Assembly: GCA_013399305.1 (NCBI GenBank)
Contig: VXAI01000163.1
Coordinates: 1,295,959 to 1,359,958, forward strand
Reading direction: 5' to 3'
DNA length: 64,000 bases
From: Rostratula benghalensis
Lineage: Eukaryota > Chordata > Aves > Charadriiformes > Rostratulidae
In this document: piece by piece, positions 1-39,400 of the stretch
How positions within the stretch are numbered: the first letter of the stretch is position 1
Layout of the letters: each line of letters starts with the position of its first letter
Position numbers and translations under genes: made by a program
Notes under the pieces: generated by a model
What the model saw: the letters and a program-made list of their open reading frames with translations, nothing else
Told to the model about the DNA's origin: nothing
The model's database searches: none

Positions 1-1802
1 CATTTTACAACCATCAGCCTATGAGGTTGAAATTCATTCCTGCCAGTCTACTTCTTTCATCTACTTCTACTGTCATCTCATGGGTTTCCTTGATGGAAAT
101 TACAAGGTCATCAAAGCTGAGCAACTGTTGGGCTTGTAATTAACTCCCCACAACCAGCAGACAGAAAACATGAAGATTTATGGTTAGATTTTTTTCAAGG
201 TGGAAATCTATAAGCTAGTTCTTAGTGGACCTTCCCTAAATTTGTCAGGATTAATTAGCAAAAGAAAAAAAACAAACAAACAAAAAACCACCCTATTTTT
301 TTCTTTTAAAGCCAGAATTATCATATTTTGCATCAGCTATTTCTGCTTCCTTATCTTTCAAGGTCCCTTCCGATCCCTGATTTTCTGTGATTCTGTGTTT
401 TGTTTCACCTGTTTTTATTAATATTTGTCACTCTCTTACTCAAAAGAGAATACTATGTGGACTCCATGCAGTCTCTTGTTTTCTGGAGAAATAAAAGACC
501 ATTTCTATTACCAACATATGTTATTTCATTACCGCCACAAGCTTGCATTGTATCACCATGAATTATTTTGCCCAGCAGAGAAACGTGGCTTCCTTTGAGG
601 TAAAAGCTGACAGTGGTTTGACAAATAAAAGCAACACTGCAATCAATTCAGGGCAGAAAATGAAGGATACCACACCCCACTGAAATGGCAAAGGAAACTA
701 AGGTAGACTAAATAGATTTGTCTTAATTGTGTTGACAGCCTAAGTTAGACCTCAAATACAGACTGTGTCAGGGAGCCGGGGAGGATGGGAAGCACGAAGG
801 AGAAATTGTAACCCCATCCTATATTCTGCCTCTGCTTCTGCAGAGGAAGGATGGGAGAAACAGATGTTAGAACCACAGCGCGGTGTGACTTGCACTGTAT
901 CCCTGAGAGCAGGAAATGGGAGCAGTGAACAAACCCCGGAATAACAAATACCCTCCTGGGCTGGGGACATCTCTGATTGAAATGAACTTTCCATTTCATC
1001 ACCAGCCACTCCTGTAGCTCCGGGAAGGCCTTACCCTCAAATACCGCCTCCTGCTGCCTACCACAACGAGCATTCTTCTCTGCACAATGTCCCTCCTCCT
1101 TTATACCAACACAAACTGATTGTCTCTGCATATTTGGAGCCCTGCCTCCTAACACGGAGAGACACATCTGCCCAAGGACAGGCTGTATCATCTCTGCGAG
1201 GCTTTGCTTTCATACATAGCAAAATATCTGCTGGCCCTGGCTGAGCAAAACTGGTGGTGGCAGGGGTTCATCTCACCCTGAAGTGGAGCTGCAAGAGAGG
1301 AAAGGTCATGCTGCCAGGGCCCAACCAGATCACAGGTTAAGGACACTGTTCATCCTACAAACAAGGGAGCGTGTAGAAGTGATGTGTTTTGTGGTGACAT
1401 TACCCACTGTCACCTCCCCTTTCCCTTGATTGCTCCATTGACCTTTTGCCACAATAAATTACTCAGAAGAAGCAAATTCATGCTGTTAGTTGTTGGAATT
1501 AATATCAAAACAGTAATAACAGCATCATTCCTGATGTTAGACTTGTCTTTTTCTATGATGAATCGTGATGTTAGCTACGAAAATTCCTAATATAAAGAGA
1601 CAAGTCCAAGCCATACTCAGAAATGAGGATCCTTGTCCCACTGAAACACAGAGTTAGATGTCTAAAGAGATCCTGATATCTGGGTGTTTTTTTGAAAGCA
1701 CATAAGCTTTTCTGTCAATAAGAGTTTGTCTACCAGGGGCGTTTTCCAAAGTTCAGAGGTACATGTGTATATTTGGAGACCCCAACACATCTTAGAAATA
1801 CT

Positions 1803-1843
1803 TGTATATGTGTGCATATATATGTATATACACGCACATGTAT
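1803..1843. repeat. 41-bp alternating purine-pyrimidine tract
   Basis: Every base from 1803 to 1843 alternates purine and pyrimidine (TG, TA and CG/CA steps), a composition that can adopt Z-DNA or cruciform structure under supercoiling. Confidence 0.9.
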
Positions 1844-2415
1844 TTCTTTCAGTGGCTTGCCTGAAGTTGGAAAGCCTGTGGAAGATGCAACCTTCCCACA
1901 GTGTTTTAACTGCAAAGCCACCTTTCCTTTCAGTGCAACAGAGCTTGCCTGGACATCAATCACAAAAAAAGAGGGCTGATGAGGGACTTGAGAGCCCATC
2001 TCACTCATACCCCTGCGTGGAACCAAGTTCTGTTCAGAGTATCTGTTCCTGGTGGTTGAGTCCAGGTGTGCAATGATAACTTCGTTTGAGCTTGCTGCCC
2101 GTGGATAATCACCTGCTTTTGCTGTCTTCCTCCTGACACTAATGGCAATTTAGATAGCTCCCTTGGGGTTTTCTCACAAAAGTACAGTTTCTTCATGAAG
2201 TTTAACAAAAAGGGAAAAAAGCATCATTTCCCCTGTGTACCATCACGGCTAAAATCCAGTCTCAGCCCTTTGCGGCTTTTTTCGGTCACCCGCATTCATG
2301 CATCTAGTGCTGTCGCATTGTCCCCTCTAATCCAGGATTTAGATGAGCTTGTTTACCACAATCCCATTTTCTGTGTGATTTATCTCCAGCACCCGACATG
2401 TGAAGAGCCAAGCTC

Positions 2416-2448
2416 CACACACACACATGCACGCGCGTGTGTGCGTGC
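2416..2448. repeat. 33-bp alternating purine-pyrimidine tract with CG core
   Basis: A (CA)n run passes into ATGCACGCGCGTGTGTGCGTGC without breaking purine-pyrimidine alternation, then (CTG)3. The central CGCGCG makes it a strong Z-DNA candidate. Confidence 0.92.
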
Positions 2449-3910
2449 TGCTGCTGCTTGGGATGAGCTCTTGTTTTAGGCACTTGCTTTTCTCTAATTA
2501 GTGGAAGCTAACAATAAGTGTGAGAATTGCAGACGTCAGAGATAATTAGGAAGAAATTATTTCACATTCCCTAACAAAATGAGGTCTGTGAATAAAGCCT
2601 AATCCTGCTGTCTGCCCACTCTTTTTATCCTTAAATGACTCAGAGATGGGGAGGGCCCAAAATGCTCTCCACAGCACTGGAGGGGGGACAGCCACGAGCA
2701 GATTCAGCTGTGCTCAATGGGGGCCATCTTGCCGCCATCCTCCGGCTGAATAAACCCTCTCCTCTACAGGACTGCAACGCTGCTTCAATAATTAACTGCT
2801 TCAAAAAGCTGAATCTCCTCACAGCCTCATTTTTCAGTAAATAAAAATGATCACTTCGGACTATTCAGTCCCTTCATCCTCTGAGGGAACCACTGTGTAT
2901 TTTAACGACTGTGCAAGTCTTGCAGACTGGCCCTTCCTCAACACTGGTAATATCTCTGTCACCTTCATGGCAATGCTGAAAATGCTATTCTTTTCCAAAA
3001 CTGTCCAATTTTTCTGCTCTGCTTTCTGGTTCATGTCTCTCTCCTGTTTACAAACACACTAGATTGCTCTTTCTCCTGAGTACTCTCCCTCATGCAAAGG
3101 CACACACGGACAACTAACACCTGATGTGAACAAGTCCAAAAAAATCTCACAGCGGCCACATAACATTTTCAAAATCAGCAGCAATTTTTTATACTTGTGG
3201 GAATTCGCCAAGTTCATTTCATCACAGGATTTCTGTTTCTAGGCAGTATTTTTCAGCACAGCTGAGGAAGATGCAGTATCGATTGGGGGTTGCGTACAGT
3301 AGATTACCTTTCTGATCGAGGTGGTAGGTGACCATCATCTGTCAAACCTGCCGCTCCGTAACAAAGATTTATGTCTTTTCATCCTACATTTCTCAGTCAC
3401 AGACATCTCGGTACTATTTCCAAAGCATCAATGGGACTTCAAGCACATCTAGCAGGTGTGCATGTCCGTATCTCACACATACATATTTACAGCCATATGC
3501 ACACAGACAGTGTCTCTGTGATCTATTTTAATACTTCCCCTCCTTTGCCTCACGATACTTGCAATATATTATTTATGTTGCTTCAGATCAAGATTTTCCA
3601 CTTGCTGGTGTAAGGGCAGCACCACATAAAGTACCGTAGTGAATAAATCTAGGGCTACACAATAAACAGTCAGAACACTACTGTATATCTGACAGAGGAG
3701 CTTGCCATTGATTCACTCCTTTAAAGCCAGCTGAACATACACAGTGACACACTCACAGGATTCAGTCGAGCAATGGGATGTCCATCACTTAAAGTCACAC
3801 GATAGGCAAACAGTAGCATGTGGGCACTGCAAGAAGTTTCTTTCTTCTTTATTTGTTTCTAATTTAATGATTTTCTATTTAATTATTTAGTTAATGTGCA
3901 GAGAGCAGCT

Positions 3911-4100
3911 ATCTCATCTCATCTCATCTCATCTCATCTCATCTCATCTCATCTCATCTCATCTCATCTCATCTCATCTCATCTCATCTCATCTCATCTC
4001 ATCTCNCATCTCATCTCATCTCATCTCATCTCATCTCATCTCATCTCATCTCATCTCATCTCATCTCATCTCATCTCATCTCATCTCATCTCATCTCATC
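3911..4100. repeat. (ATCTC)n pentanucleotide microsatellite with an N
   Basis: About 190 bp of almost perfect ATCTC units (GAGAT on the PHACTR1 strand), about 38 copies, interrupted only by an undetermined base at 4006, where the phase shifts. The N suggests a collapsed or joined assembly region, so the true length is unknown. Confidence 0.98.
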
Positions 4101-4682
4101 TTTTCTTTGCTTTCACACTCGGATTAAATGTTACTCCTACAACTGACAGCATTTGGCTCCAAAATTGTACTGGACTGCTTGTGGCACCTGCATGGACATG
4201 GGCAGCATTCCCCTGGCATGTGCTGCTTGCCTGTGGCCAGCCTCTATCTGTCCTCCCTGCCTTGTGACCTGCAGCCAGTCTGCCCTCTGCCCTGAGGTGG
4301 GCAGCAGTGTGCTGCTGAGACAGATGTGATGCTGAGCAATAATATTACTGTGAATACTGAGAAGTCCCCTTAACGTCGGTTATTAGCAATCTGCTGCTAA
4401 TAATTCTGGATTACCAAATTTTTGTATGAGTAGCTCATCCTATTCCAGCAGGTGGGAAGAAACAGTATAGAAGCAATTCAGGGAAACCAGATAAAGACAC
4501 TGCCATGCCTTCTTCAAAAGCCAGGGATTAAAATCTCACCTTTGATATTCCTGTATCTAATTGTTAATGAGCACCTTCACCAGAGCTGGGGGGCTAAGAC
4601 ACTCAAAAAAGACTTAAGTGCTTTAGAAAGCCTCTCTCATAGGGTGTGTGGCAGATCAGCCATAGTCTAAAGACACGCATTG

Positions 4683-4768
4683 TCTCAAGGTATGGAAGAG
4701 ACTTTGTGAAAGACATGCAAAGAAATCTCAAGGTATGGAAGAGACTTTGTGAAAGACACGCAAAGAAA
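4683..4768. repeat. 43-bp tandem duplication
   Basis: Two adjacent 43-bp copies (4683-4725 and 4726-4768) starting TCTCAAGGTATGGAAGAGAC, differing at one base (ATGCAAAG versus ACGCAAAG). It is a recent local duplication. Confidence 0.96.
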
Positions 4769-4924
4769 CCAGGTCTTCCCAGTACAATGGAGTGCAAAGT
4801 CCTCACCAAAGTCCTCAGTAGTATGCAACCATGCATACATTTTCTCTAAATGACTTTTGTGCTTACTAAATATGTTAATTGAAGAAGTCCGGGTGGTCTC
4901 TTATGATCACCATTATGATTCCTT

Positions 4925-5829
4925 GGTGAAGGGATGGAATGCACCCTCAGCAAGTTTGGTGATGACACAAAACTGGGAAGGGTGGCTGACACATCAGAAG
5001 GCTGTGCCACCATCCAGTGAGACCTGGACAGGCTGGAGAGCTTGGCAGAGAGGAACCTGATGAAAACTAGTAAGGGCAAGTGTAGGGTCCTGCACCTGGG
5101 GAGGAATAACCCAGAACAGGTTGGGGGCTGACCTGCTGGAGAGCAGCTCTGAGGAAAAAGACCCGTGAGTCCTGGTAGACAGCAGGATAACCATAAGCCA
5201 GCAATGTGCCCTTGTGGTCAAGAAGGACAATGGCATCCTGGGTGCATCAAAAAGAGTGTGGCAGGTCGAGGGAGGTTACCCTGCCCCTCTACTCTGCCCT
5301 AGTGAGGCCCCATCTGGAGTACTGTGTCCAGTTCTGGGCTCTCCAGTTCAAGAAGGACAGAGAACTGCTGGAGAGGGTACAGCAGAGGATCACAAAGATG
5401 ATGAGGGACCTGGAGCATCTCTCTTATGAGGAATGGCTGAGGGACTTGGATCTTTTTAGCTTGGAGAAGAGAAGGCTGTTGGGGGATCTGATCAACACCT
5501 ATAAATACTTAAAGGGTGGATGTCGAGAGGAAGGGAACCAGTCTCTTTTCAGTGATGCCCAGTGACAGGACAAGACAAAACGGGCACAAACTTGAACATA
5601 AGAAGTTCCACCTAACCATGAGGAGGAAATGCTTCACTTTGAGGGTAGCAGAGCACTGGAAGAGGATGCCCAGAGAGGTGGTGGAGTCTCCATCTTTGGA
5701 GACATTTAAAACCTGCTTGGACAAGTTCTGGTGCAACCTGCTGTAGATGCTTTGGTAGGGGGTTGGACTAGATGATCTCCAGAGGTCCCTTCCAATCCCA
5801 TATCATTCTGTGATTGTGTCATTCTGTGA
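4925..5829 (+). mobile_element. CR1 LINE fragment, 3' part with terminal repeats
   Basis: About 0.9 kb of CR1 in plus orientation, antisense to PHACTR1. It starts near ATGCACCCTCAGCAAGTTTG, a recognisable piece of CR1 ORF2. The frame 5206-5565 encodes [19 protein letters not shown] and [19 protein letters not shown], the C-terminal part of the CR1 reverse transcriptase protein. The 3' UTR follows, with GGGGGTTGGACTAGATGATC, ending in two CATTCTGTGA-like units at 5804-5829. It is 5'-truncated with frame breaks, so it is inactive. The exact 5' border is uncertain. Confidence 0.93.
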
Positions 5830-6816
5830 AACAGAAATGTAAAGACCAGCACTGAAGGACCCATCTCAGTACCACAGGACAGTCCCACGCTCTCTGGGAT
5901 ACATGTGGCTCTGATGTGCATCACCCATCAGTACTGGCTCTCTTCCTCACCAGAGGCTCCTGACAGGCCATGCCTTTATCATTGCCTCTGAGAGAACCTC
6001 CAAGCTCAGATCCAGAGCTTGTCTCGAGTCCTTGCTTCACTGTCATTGACCAGATATGCTATACTCCTCTCACCCTGATAACCACTGAAAACTAAATCCA
6101 GGTCTTCCTGCCCCGCGCTCTAGCCTGGGCAATTGGTACTTTCCAGAAGGTCTGACATAGCCAGAGAGACAGGCAGAAAACAGAACTTTGTCTTTTCTAT
6201 CTGTCTGTTAACTTTGAGAGTCCTGCTTTTGATTACAGTCTTACAGTCACTTTTAAGTACTTCTTGAGAAGCTGTGCAGGCACCAGAGGGATAAAATGGA
6301 GAAGTTTGGGAGAAGCTGAGCAGGCAGGAAAAAGGAAAACTATACCTGCTTTATAGATTTAGCAGAAGGTCTGCTTTTCAAAGCAGAAATTAATGGAGTT
6401 GTAAGAGTTTTTAGCACCCAAGAACATGGGTTTCATTCCTGTCCCCAAGTCCCATGTGGTTATGAGCTGAAGTCCTGCATATTATTTCACTATTTTTGCT
6501 CCCTGCTTCACAGAAGGTATCACATTTTAGTAGTCCATTCTACTGGGTTCTAGGAAGAGGTTATCTAATCAGTACTCTAATTGCTATTTAAAGATTGTCC
6601 AGAAATAGTCTACAGTGCATTGGCCTGTTTGTGTCGCTGGAATTCACATCTTGTGGGCATTCCTGCCTTTGCTAGCACCTATTTTGCCACCTTGGGCAAA
6701 AAGCTTCATTTTTGTTTATACCTACATTTGCTCAGTCTTGGTCCAAGACACACACCAGAGAAATGCTACATTTGTGTGAACGTCCACATTTGTGTTTTAG
6801 ATGTTGTTTGTGTTAC

Positions 6817-6836
6817 GTAAACACACATGTGTTTAC
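6817..6836. repeat. Inverted repeat with paired GTAAACA words
   Basis: GTAAACACA (6817-6825), two bases CA, then TGTGTTTAC (6828-6836). The arms are exact 9-bp complements. Each carries the forkhead-type word GTAAACA, one per strand. A regulatory role is inference. Confidence 0.8.
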
Positions 6837-9774
6837 AATAGGGACAAAGGTGTCAATGTGTCTCATGGCAAAGCTAATATTCAGGTGTGTAGTTGGCCAG
6901 ATTCTGCTGGCTTTTAAGATACGGTCTCTGCAGCCTCACCCCCACAGCTGGTCTGGTGTAAGCCAGGCCACTATTGTCCCAGCATGAGAAATGGGTAACC
7001 TGGTGAAGTCTGCTCTGGAGTCTCTCCACCAGTTGGCAGATGCAATAATAAAGTCATAACAATTTTCTGGGACTAACAGGAGGTTCAGAGGTTTCAAGCT
7101 ACACTTAGACGGGATCTGAACAAACAGTTTGGAGCCAAATTGATTCCTGGTGCAGCTCTAGTAAGGCTGGAAGCACTACACCTGGGATGATTTTGGTCCC
7201 ACACAATATGTCAATGGTCAATCTCTCAATATGCCTGGCTATAAGCATCTTTAAAAATTACGTTCCCTTTATAGTACTGAACTCTGATCTGCCAAATGAG
7301 CCAGCCAATGAGCATTTCCAAACTAAATAGTGGGAGCATTATGCATAAATACTGAAGTATCCTATTCAGCCTCTCAGTGAAAATTAATTGGTCCATTACA
7401 GACAATAACTATTTGCTGAAGTTTTTTATTCTGAATTTTTTTCTTCTGTAAGTAGCCTATGTGATTTCATTGGCTGGCTATTTTAAACCACAGGGGACCA
7501 TTGGTGGAACAATACAAATGCCTCTGAAATCCAAAATTGCCAGCTGCAATTATAGTCTGCATCTAGCATCTTCTCTAAGGGCTATAAATGCCTCACTACT
7601 TTAATTTTGCTTGGCATTTGCATCACTGAGTGACAATTACTGAGCAATGGCAAAGGGTGGATTCAGTAATGAAGTATGGACAGTAAAGAAATACTGTCCA
7701 AATTGAAACATTCTCTCTCTTTCAATCTAATATTCATCAGTCAGTGCACATGGATGCTTCATATTTAAATCCATGGCACTGGTGAGACAGGCACCTTCCT
7801 CCTTTTTGCTGCTGAAGTATCTGTGGTTTTTAGCCTATTAGAGATGAGGAAAGTTGTTTTCTCCTTGTATTTCTTTAGTATTTTTAACTACTCAAAAGGA
7901 TGAGATTATAAGTTGGAGATACTAGTAAATAAAAAGTGAGACTGGAAAGTCTAGTTCAAATAAGGCTTGTAAAATTTTACCCATTTCAGTGATATTACAC
8001 TGGTATAAAACGGGAATGAAACAGAAGTTTCTCAGCTATTTTTAAAGCTCGTTTATACACAGTTTTAGTTATTTTAACTATTTGTGATTGCCCCTAAATC
8101 CTAGGTATATTAGAAGAGAAGATCAAGCATTATACCTCAGACTGAATGAGCAGAGATGCAACTGGGAAAAGATACAATACATTGTGAGAATATGGGGCTT
8201 ACAGTGGGAGGGTTCTGGGCATTGCCAAAATTAGCTTCCCTGGTTAAAAAGAGAGATGCTGAAGAAAAATTCTTTACTGGGGAAAAAGCAGGTTTTGGAG
8301 AGGTGATATATAAAACATTTATAATAAAAAACACCTGGGGCACAGTGAGCTGTGCGGAGTCAATGTTTGCAAATGACACTATTTACCTTCATCAGACAGA
8401 GCTGTAAAAGTTCTGAGAGTCCTCAGCAATTTAGGCAAATAGGCAACATAGTGGAAATGCTATTCAATGACATTGCAAGGTCAAGCACTTCACAGTAAGA
8501 TATGTTAGGAGATAAAAATCACAACTCTTCACATGCTTCAAAAGGGTTCAAAATTAATCATATAATCACTGGGACCTTGCTATAATGTGCTGCTCTTTGG
8601 GACCTGGAGCTCTATGTGGAACTGCAGACTAACAAGGTATTAGGCTGAATAAAGACTGGACTGAAAAATCACAGTACCAGCAACAGTGCAGTGCCATCTT
8701 CCATCCATCAGGCTTCACTGCTGAGGCCCTTCAACAAGAATACTGAAGAATTAAACAGGTCTTGGAGTAGGCTAAGCTTGATCTAGCACAAAGACTTTTA
8801 AAGATAGACTGGAAAGATGTGGTTAATTTATTCCAAAGAGGCAATAAACAAGGGAGGGAAAAAAGAAGATAAAATGCTCAAAGACATATTTACCAAGAGT
8901 CCCTATTCTTCCTGTCTCTACAACATGGCAGCAGTCTTCCCCTCTTACCCCCCCAACAAAAAAAACCCAAACCAAAACCAAAAAATAAAACTCACAAGGA
9001 GATTCCCAACAACTGGTTGGTCTTCTTCTTGTGGTTTCCTTGGAGTCACACTGGAGGGCAACTAACTGCATTCACCATATTAATACCACCAAGTTGATAA
9101 CATAACAGTATTAAATTGATTACAGAAATAACGTCTGGAGCATAGGAGGTTCTTAGGCATATCTACCTGACTTCAGTTTACTAATTTGTGACAGAAATCT
9201 TCCACATTTAATGGCCACCCCTCTATATCCATGCGATACAGAAAACTAGAACAGCTAGTAAGTAACACTTTTGTGAAGAAAAAATAGTCTAGGCAGGGTA
9301 CATCTGACCAACCTGATGCAACAAAAGGCGGTACTGAAGGATGTAAGCATTTTGGATCATGAAAAGACTCAGCTACTCATGGGAGATGTAGTTAGAAGAA
9401 AAGTTATACCTCTTCCCGCTGGCCAAACTAATAGCTCATCAAATGGCACCTGCAGCTACAGTCCAAATGTTATCAAGGCTGAACATTTCCCAATGGTGCA
9501 CCACCAACAACCAAGTCCACATAGTTCCTGCTGACAATGAACACAACCAAAGCTCCCATAGGATATGCTACAAAAATGAAACAGGGAGTTGTATGGGAAG
9601 TTATATTTGAGAAGAAATAGTGTCTACAGTTTTTCCCCTCCTTTCCCGCACGCCTGTCTTTTCCTCTTAAACATTTTGAACAAACAGATCTCAAATATAT
9701 ACAGACTAAGGATAAAAACTGCATTCCACCACGTATTTCCAAAAGCATGAGTCAGAAAAATGTCTTGTCCCCTA

Positions 9775-35424
<25,650 letters not shown>

Positions 35425-36139
35425 CTGTAAGCAAAGAAAAGGGTCAATATAAATAGAAAAGAAGGGAAATGATTGTTTTATAAGGTTCTATGCCTTTTAA
35501 GGCATTTAAATAACGCTTTTTCTCCTCTTCAAGTCATTGGCAAATTAGCATCTCAAAATAAAGGCTACTGGCAGCCCAGCCTGCTGCTGTAGCGTGGCTG
35601 TTATTGACTGAAATGGTTATAGACTGAGTGATCTGAGGGCATGCCTGCACTCCCATTGCTTAATTTCGCCACATGACCAAAGCATTGCTGTGGAGAATTA
35701 CAGAAAGGAGAAAAAGGCAATTAATGCAGAAACTAGAGGGGGAAGGTAAGAAAGACAGCAATGTGAAGGATCACACCAATGAAAGATGTGGCCAAGAACT
35801 GTCCCCAGGCCATCGCAGAGGATTGGCACCTCTGCTGCCCTAAATCCAAGGCTTGTTTCCCACCAACTCCAGTGACAGCAGAGCAAAGTGTTTGGAGCAG
35901 TGCAAAAAATGGAGCCTTCTCCTCCCTAGAGGGGTGTTGTCCCCTAAAAAGGTGTAAACGAGGGAACGCCACAAGAGCCACTGCAATTTGTACCAGATTT
36001 GAACAGCTGTCCTTTACTTGAACAGAGTCCTGCATTGCCTGCTTGGAGACTGTGGTCACTGGGGCAAGCAAAACGACAAGACAGAATTTCCATGTTTGTT
36101 TAGTTCAGCAGTAATTAAAACCATGTCCAATTAACCAAA

Positions 36140-36480
36140 ACACCACGAAGGACATGCATCCAGGCAAAGAGCTGAAAGCCGGCAAGCAAGGGGCGCAAGA
36201 AGTGATGTGCAGGAGTGGCTGTGACTGCATGTGCTCTGTGAGAAACGAGCCTCTGCCTGCCAAAAAAGAGGCACAGTCAAGGGCGAAATTGCTTCTGCCA
36301 TATGCTCCCCTATCCAGCCCAGCACAGATGCACGCACACACAAATGAACTGGGACTTAGCATCTTCTGCCGGCCCATGGCAGATTTAAAGCAAAAAAAGA
36401 GGCTCTGAAACCATCTCTGCATCCCCAAAACCACAAAGACGTAACCTTTTCTGACACTGCTGCACGGTGGCTGCGCCCCA
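36140..36480. promoter_or_regulatory. CpG-richer patch about 0.7 kb upstream of the RPEL-N exon
   Basis: About ten CpG in 340 bases, with the longest open frame in the window (174 codons, minus strand, 36629-36105) running through it. The frame is not recognised, and its Cys-rich sequence with no domain does not look like a real protein. Placement close to the first recognised exon suggests regulation, but this is inference. Confidence 0.3.
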
Positions 36481-39400
36481 GGGGCACTGTATACTTGGTG
36501 AATTGGCTGTGCTTGTACTGACACACTGCATTCATTGCAACTTATTTGCTGCCAGACATCTACAGCTTGGTATGTACAGGGCCAGCTCTGCTTCACCTTT
36601 TTCCACAGGATAAATTTAGGTTTCCCCATTTTTAGAATCAGCTTTGAACATGCATTCTTCAGGACAAAGAAGGTCAGCAGGTAGAGTCAGTAGCTAATAA
36701 AGTGCCTGGTCTCCCCTAAACACAACCTCAACTCCAGCATCGATTAGAATTAAAGGCACGTCCCTTTGCTAAGGCACAAGACCCCATACCTGTTAGCCAG
36801 TGACCTAAAAAAAATCTTACAGTTTTATTTTTGAGGCTGTTAACACAGCAGCCACAGCATTTTCCAGAGTGCTTTAGCCCCAATTGATGAAGCTCTTCAG
36901 GCACCTCACTGACTTTCAATGAAACTTTGATTTCTAAGTTTCTAATACAATTTTGAAAATAAATGCCCAACAGTCAGACTCTAGAGTCACGTTTGATTGC
37001 TCCCCAACCTTCCTTTTGCCTTCACTGGAGGGGTCCTCTTCTGGTACAGTATTTAAACCTTTTCTCCATTACTCCTTAAATAGCACTCCCACTCCTTCAA
37101 AAAAAGCCCAAACAAGCTACAGCAAACTCCTGAGCTTTCTTCCACCAAAGAAATTGTTAAAACCCTGACTAACTTTAAAGAGCAATTTGGTGGCACCCAA
37201 CGCCTTTTCCAACAGTTCTGAGAAAATACCATTTTCTGTTACCGTGAACAGTGAAGAGCACCCAGTCTGTCTGAGCTTGTTCTTCAGAGAGAAAGCAAGT
37301 TGGGTGAAACTGCAGCAGAGCAGCAGTTCCTGCACATATAGACAGCAGCACTGCTCACAAAACAAAGACATGGACAAACACTGCTTTTTCTGTACTTTAT
37401 CTTCAAGACCTAAGTAACATCCACATTTGACACACAAATTCACTGGCACACATGTGGGTTCATCATCTCACCCTCCTGCGTGGCCAACACCTGGCTATGC
37501 AAGACAGAAAGACTACTGACTTCATGGCTAGGAAGTCCCATCACATAATTAAAGTAGTGGTAAGAAACATTGAATTTTGGGGGATGTGAGATAAGAATTC
37601 TGGTGGATCAAGTGCTAAACTGGGCTAGCAAGACATTATTAAGAAGATCAGGAGAGCCTCTCTCAAAACCATTGCTGGGGTAGACACTCAAGTATTGACC
37701 AAGACTTCTCAAAGTCATGGACTGCTTTTGCAGTCTAGCAGAATTTAAAAGATTTTTTGATGCGTATTTTTGGAATGCTGTATATACACAGGCTTTTCAG
37801 ACACTCTTTTAGTTGTAATCTGCTTCTGCTCACGAATGGAAAAAAACCACAACCCTCCAGTTTGAACTTCAGACTAGAACAATTTTTTCACTTTCTAAAT
37901 CCTTTCTAAGTAGGTACAGGACTTAAAGTATTAATTATTTTCCCACTAAGCCAGTTTAATTAATAAGATATTTAGAGGAAGGGCATGCTGGGCTAAGAGC
38001 GGCACTGAATGATAATAACAGATGTTACACTAAAAGTATGGAACATGCTGCCTTCCTTTAACACAAATCTTCCTCCCAAACAAGTCTCGTACATTTAAGT
38101 GCAGTAACTGCTACGCTGCTGCTGGATCAGATGGAAAAAAAATCACAAGCACTTAGATGCAGAACTCATTAGGATCTCACAGCCTGAACAATGAAACGCT
38201 TCACTCATTCTGCATTTCTCTGGCAAAGATTGTCTGTTCTTTTACGAAGGATTTTCTTTTCAAGCAGAAAGCTGATACAAAATAAATTCATTCACTCTCC
38301 ACTGAGAAGGGATCCATTCACAGCAGAGGATAAATAAAAACCTCCGAATTAATCCTTGATTCGTATGAACCTTGTAAACTCTGTGATGGGGAAAAATGAA
38401 ATATAATTAATATTTAACAAAAGCTGTATTACTTCATTGGTGATTTTCCTTGGTGGTTAACCTCATTTTTTTTCATTTGTACAATCTTCCCGGAGATTAG
38501 AAATAAGCATTAAGCCCTCTTTATGGGGTCTACTTATGCCAGAAACCAGTTATCTTAACAAATTCATCCATTCTCCAAGCAACTCTCAGTTACTAGTTTT
38601 ATAGAAATGAGCACATGTGTATTTTATGCTACAAGTGTACAGATTTTGCCAGTGTGCTCTTCAGTACACTGTTTCTTTTAAGCTCTGATGAAAAAACAGT
38701 GGGAAATGTTTTTATTAATGTTTCTGAGCTGGTGTTTTTGAACTCGTCCCTCAGGAGCAGCACCCCTCCGCTTCTCAAGCAGAGATTTTCTCTGTGGCAG
38801 ACCCATTAAGATCAGTAAAGCCTCGACAGGGTCAGGAGGACTTCCTGCCCCTCAGTTCTGGAAATCAAGTACAGTTTTGTCTTTATTCCTTTAATAAGCT
38901 GTTGCACTCCATGACGGCAGTGATTTGGGGCTGCTCCTCCAGCTGAGAAGGTGAAGCTCACCACTGCTTCTGTGCCAAGTGCTTCTGCTGCTCCATTAGC
39001 CAGCCAAAGAGACATTTGTGTAGCCAGGACTTGTAACCTTTCTGTCCTTCCCAGTCTTCCCTCCAAGACCAAAACATCTCAGATGAACTCTTCCAACCTG
39101 CATCTCTATGAGAATAAACTGGTCCCCTTTGCATAACTCATCACGTTGCTGCTTAAACCAAGGGACGGACTAAATAAAAAAATTGTGCCCTTTCTTCTCA
39201 TCTGACGATCAAAACTAAACCCCAGTCTGGGCTTGCCAGTTGAATCTTAACCTCATTTCCTTCTGAGGTTGCCCCTGGCCTTTGTCTTAAAAAGCACTGG
39301 GGGTTGCTTTGCATGAATTTTTCCTTTCAAAGGCCACTGTAATTTTCACGATGATTTTAGGAAGCAAAGGTCATTACAGGAATGGAGCTTAGAGCAGGAG

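Noticed and set aside
3894..4267. Open frames reading SSHLI repeats
   Set aside because: They are translations of the ATCTC microsatellite.
5206..5746. Possible host gene with [18 protein letters not shown]
   Set aside because: This is the CR1 reverse transcriptase C-terminus in a truncated LINE.
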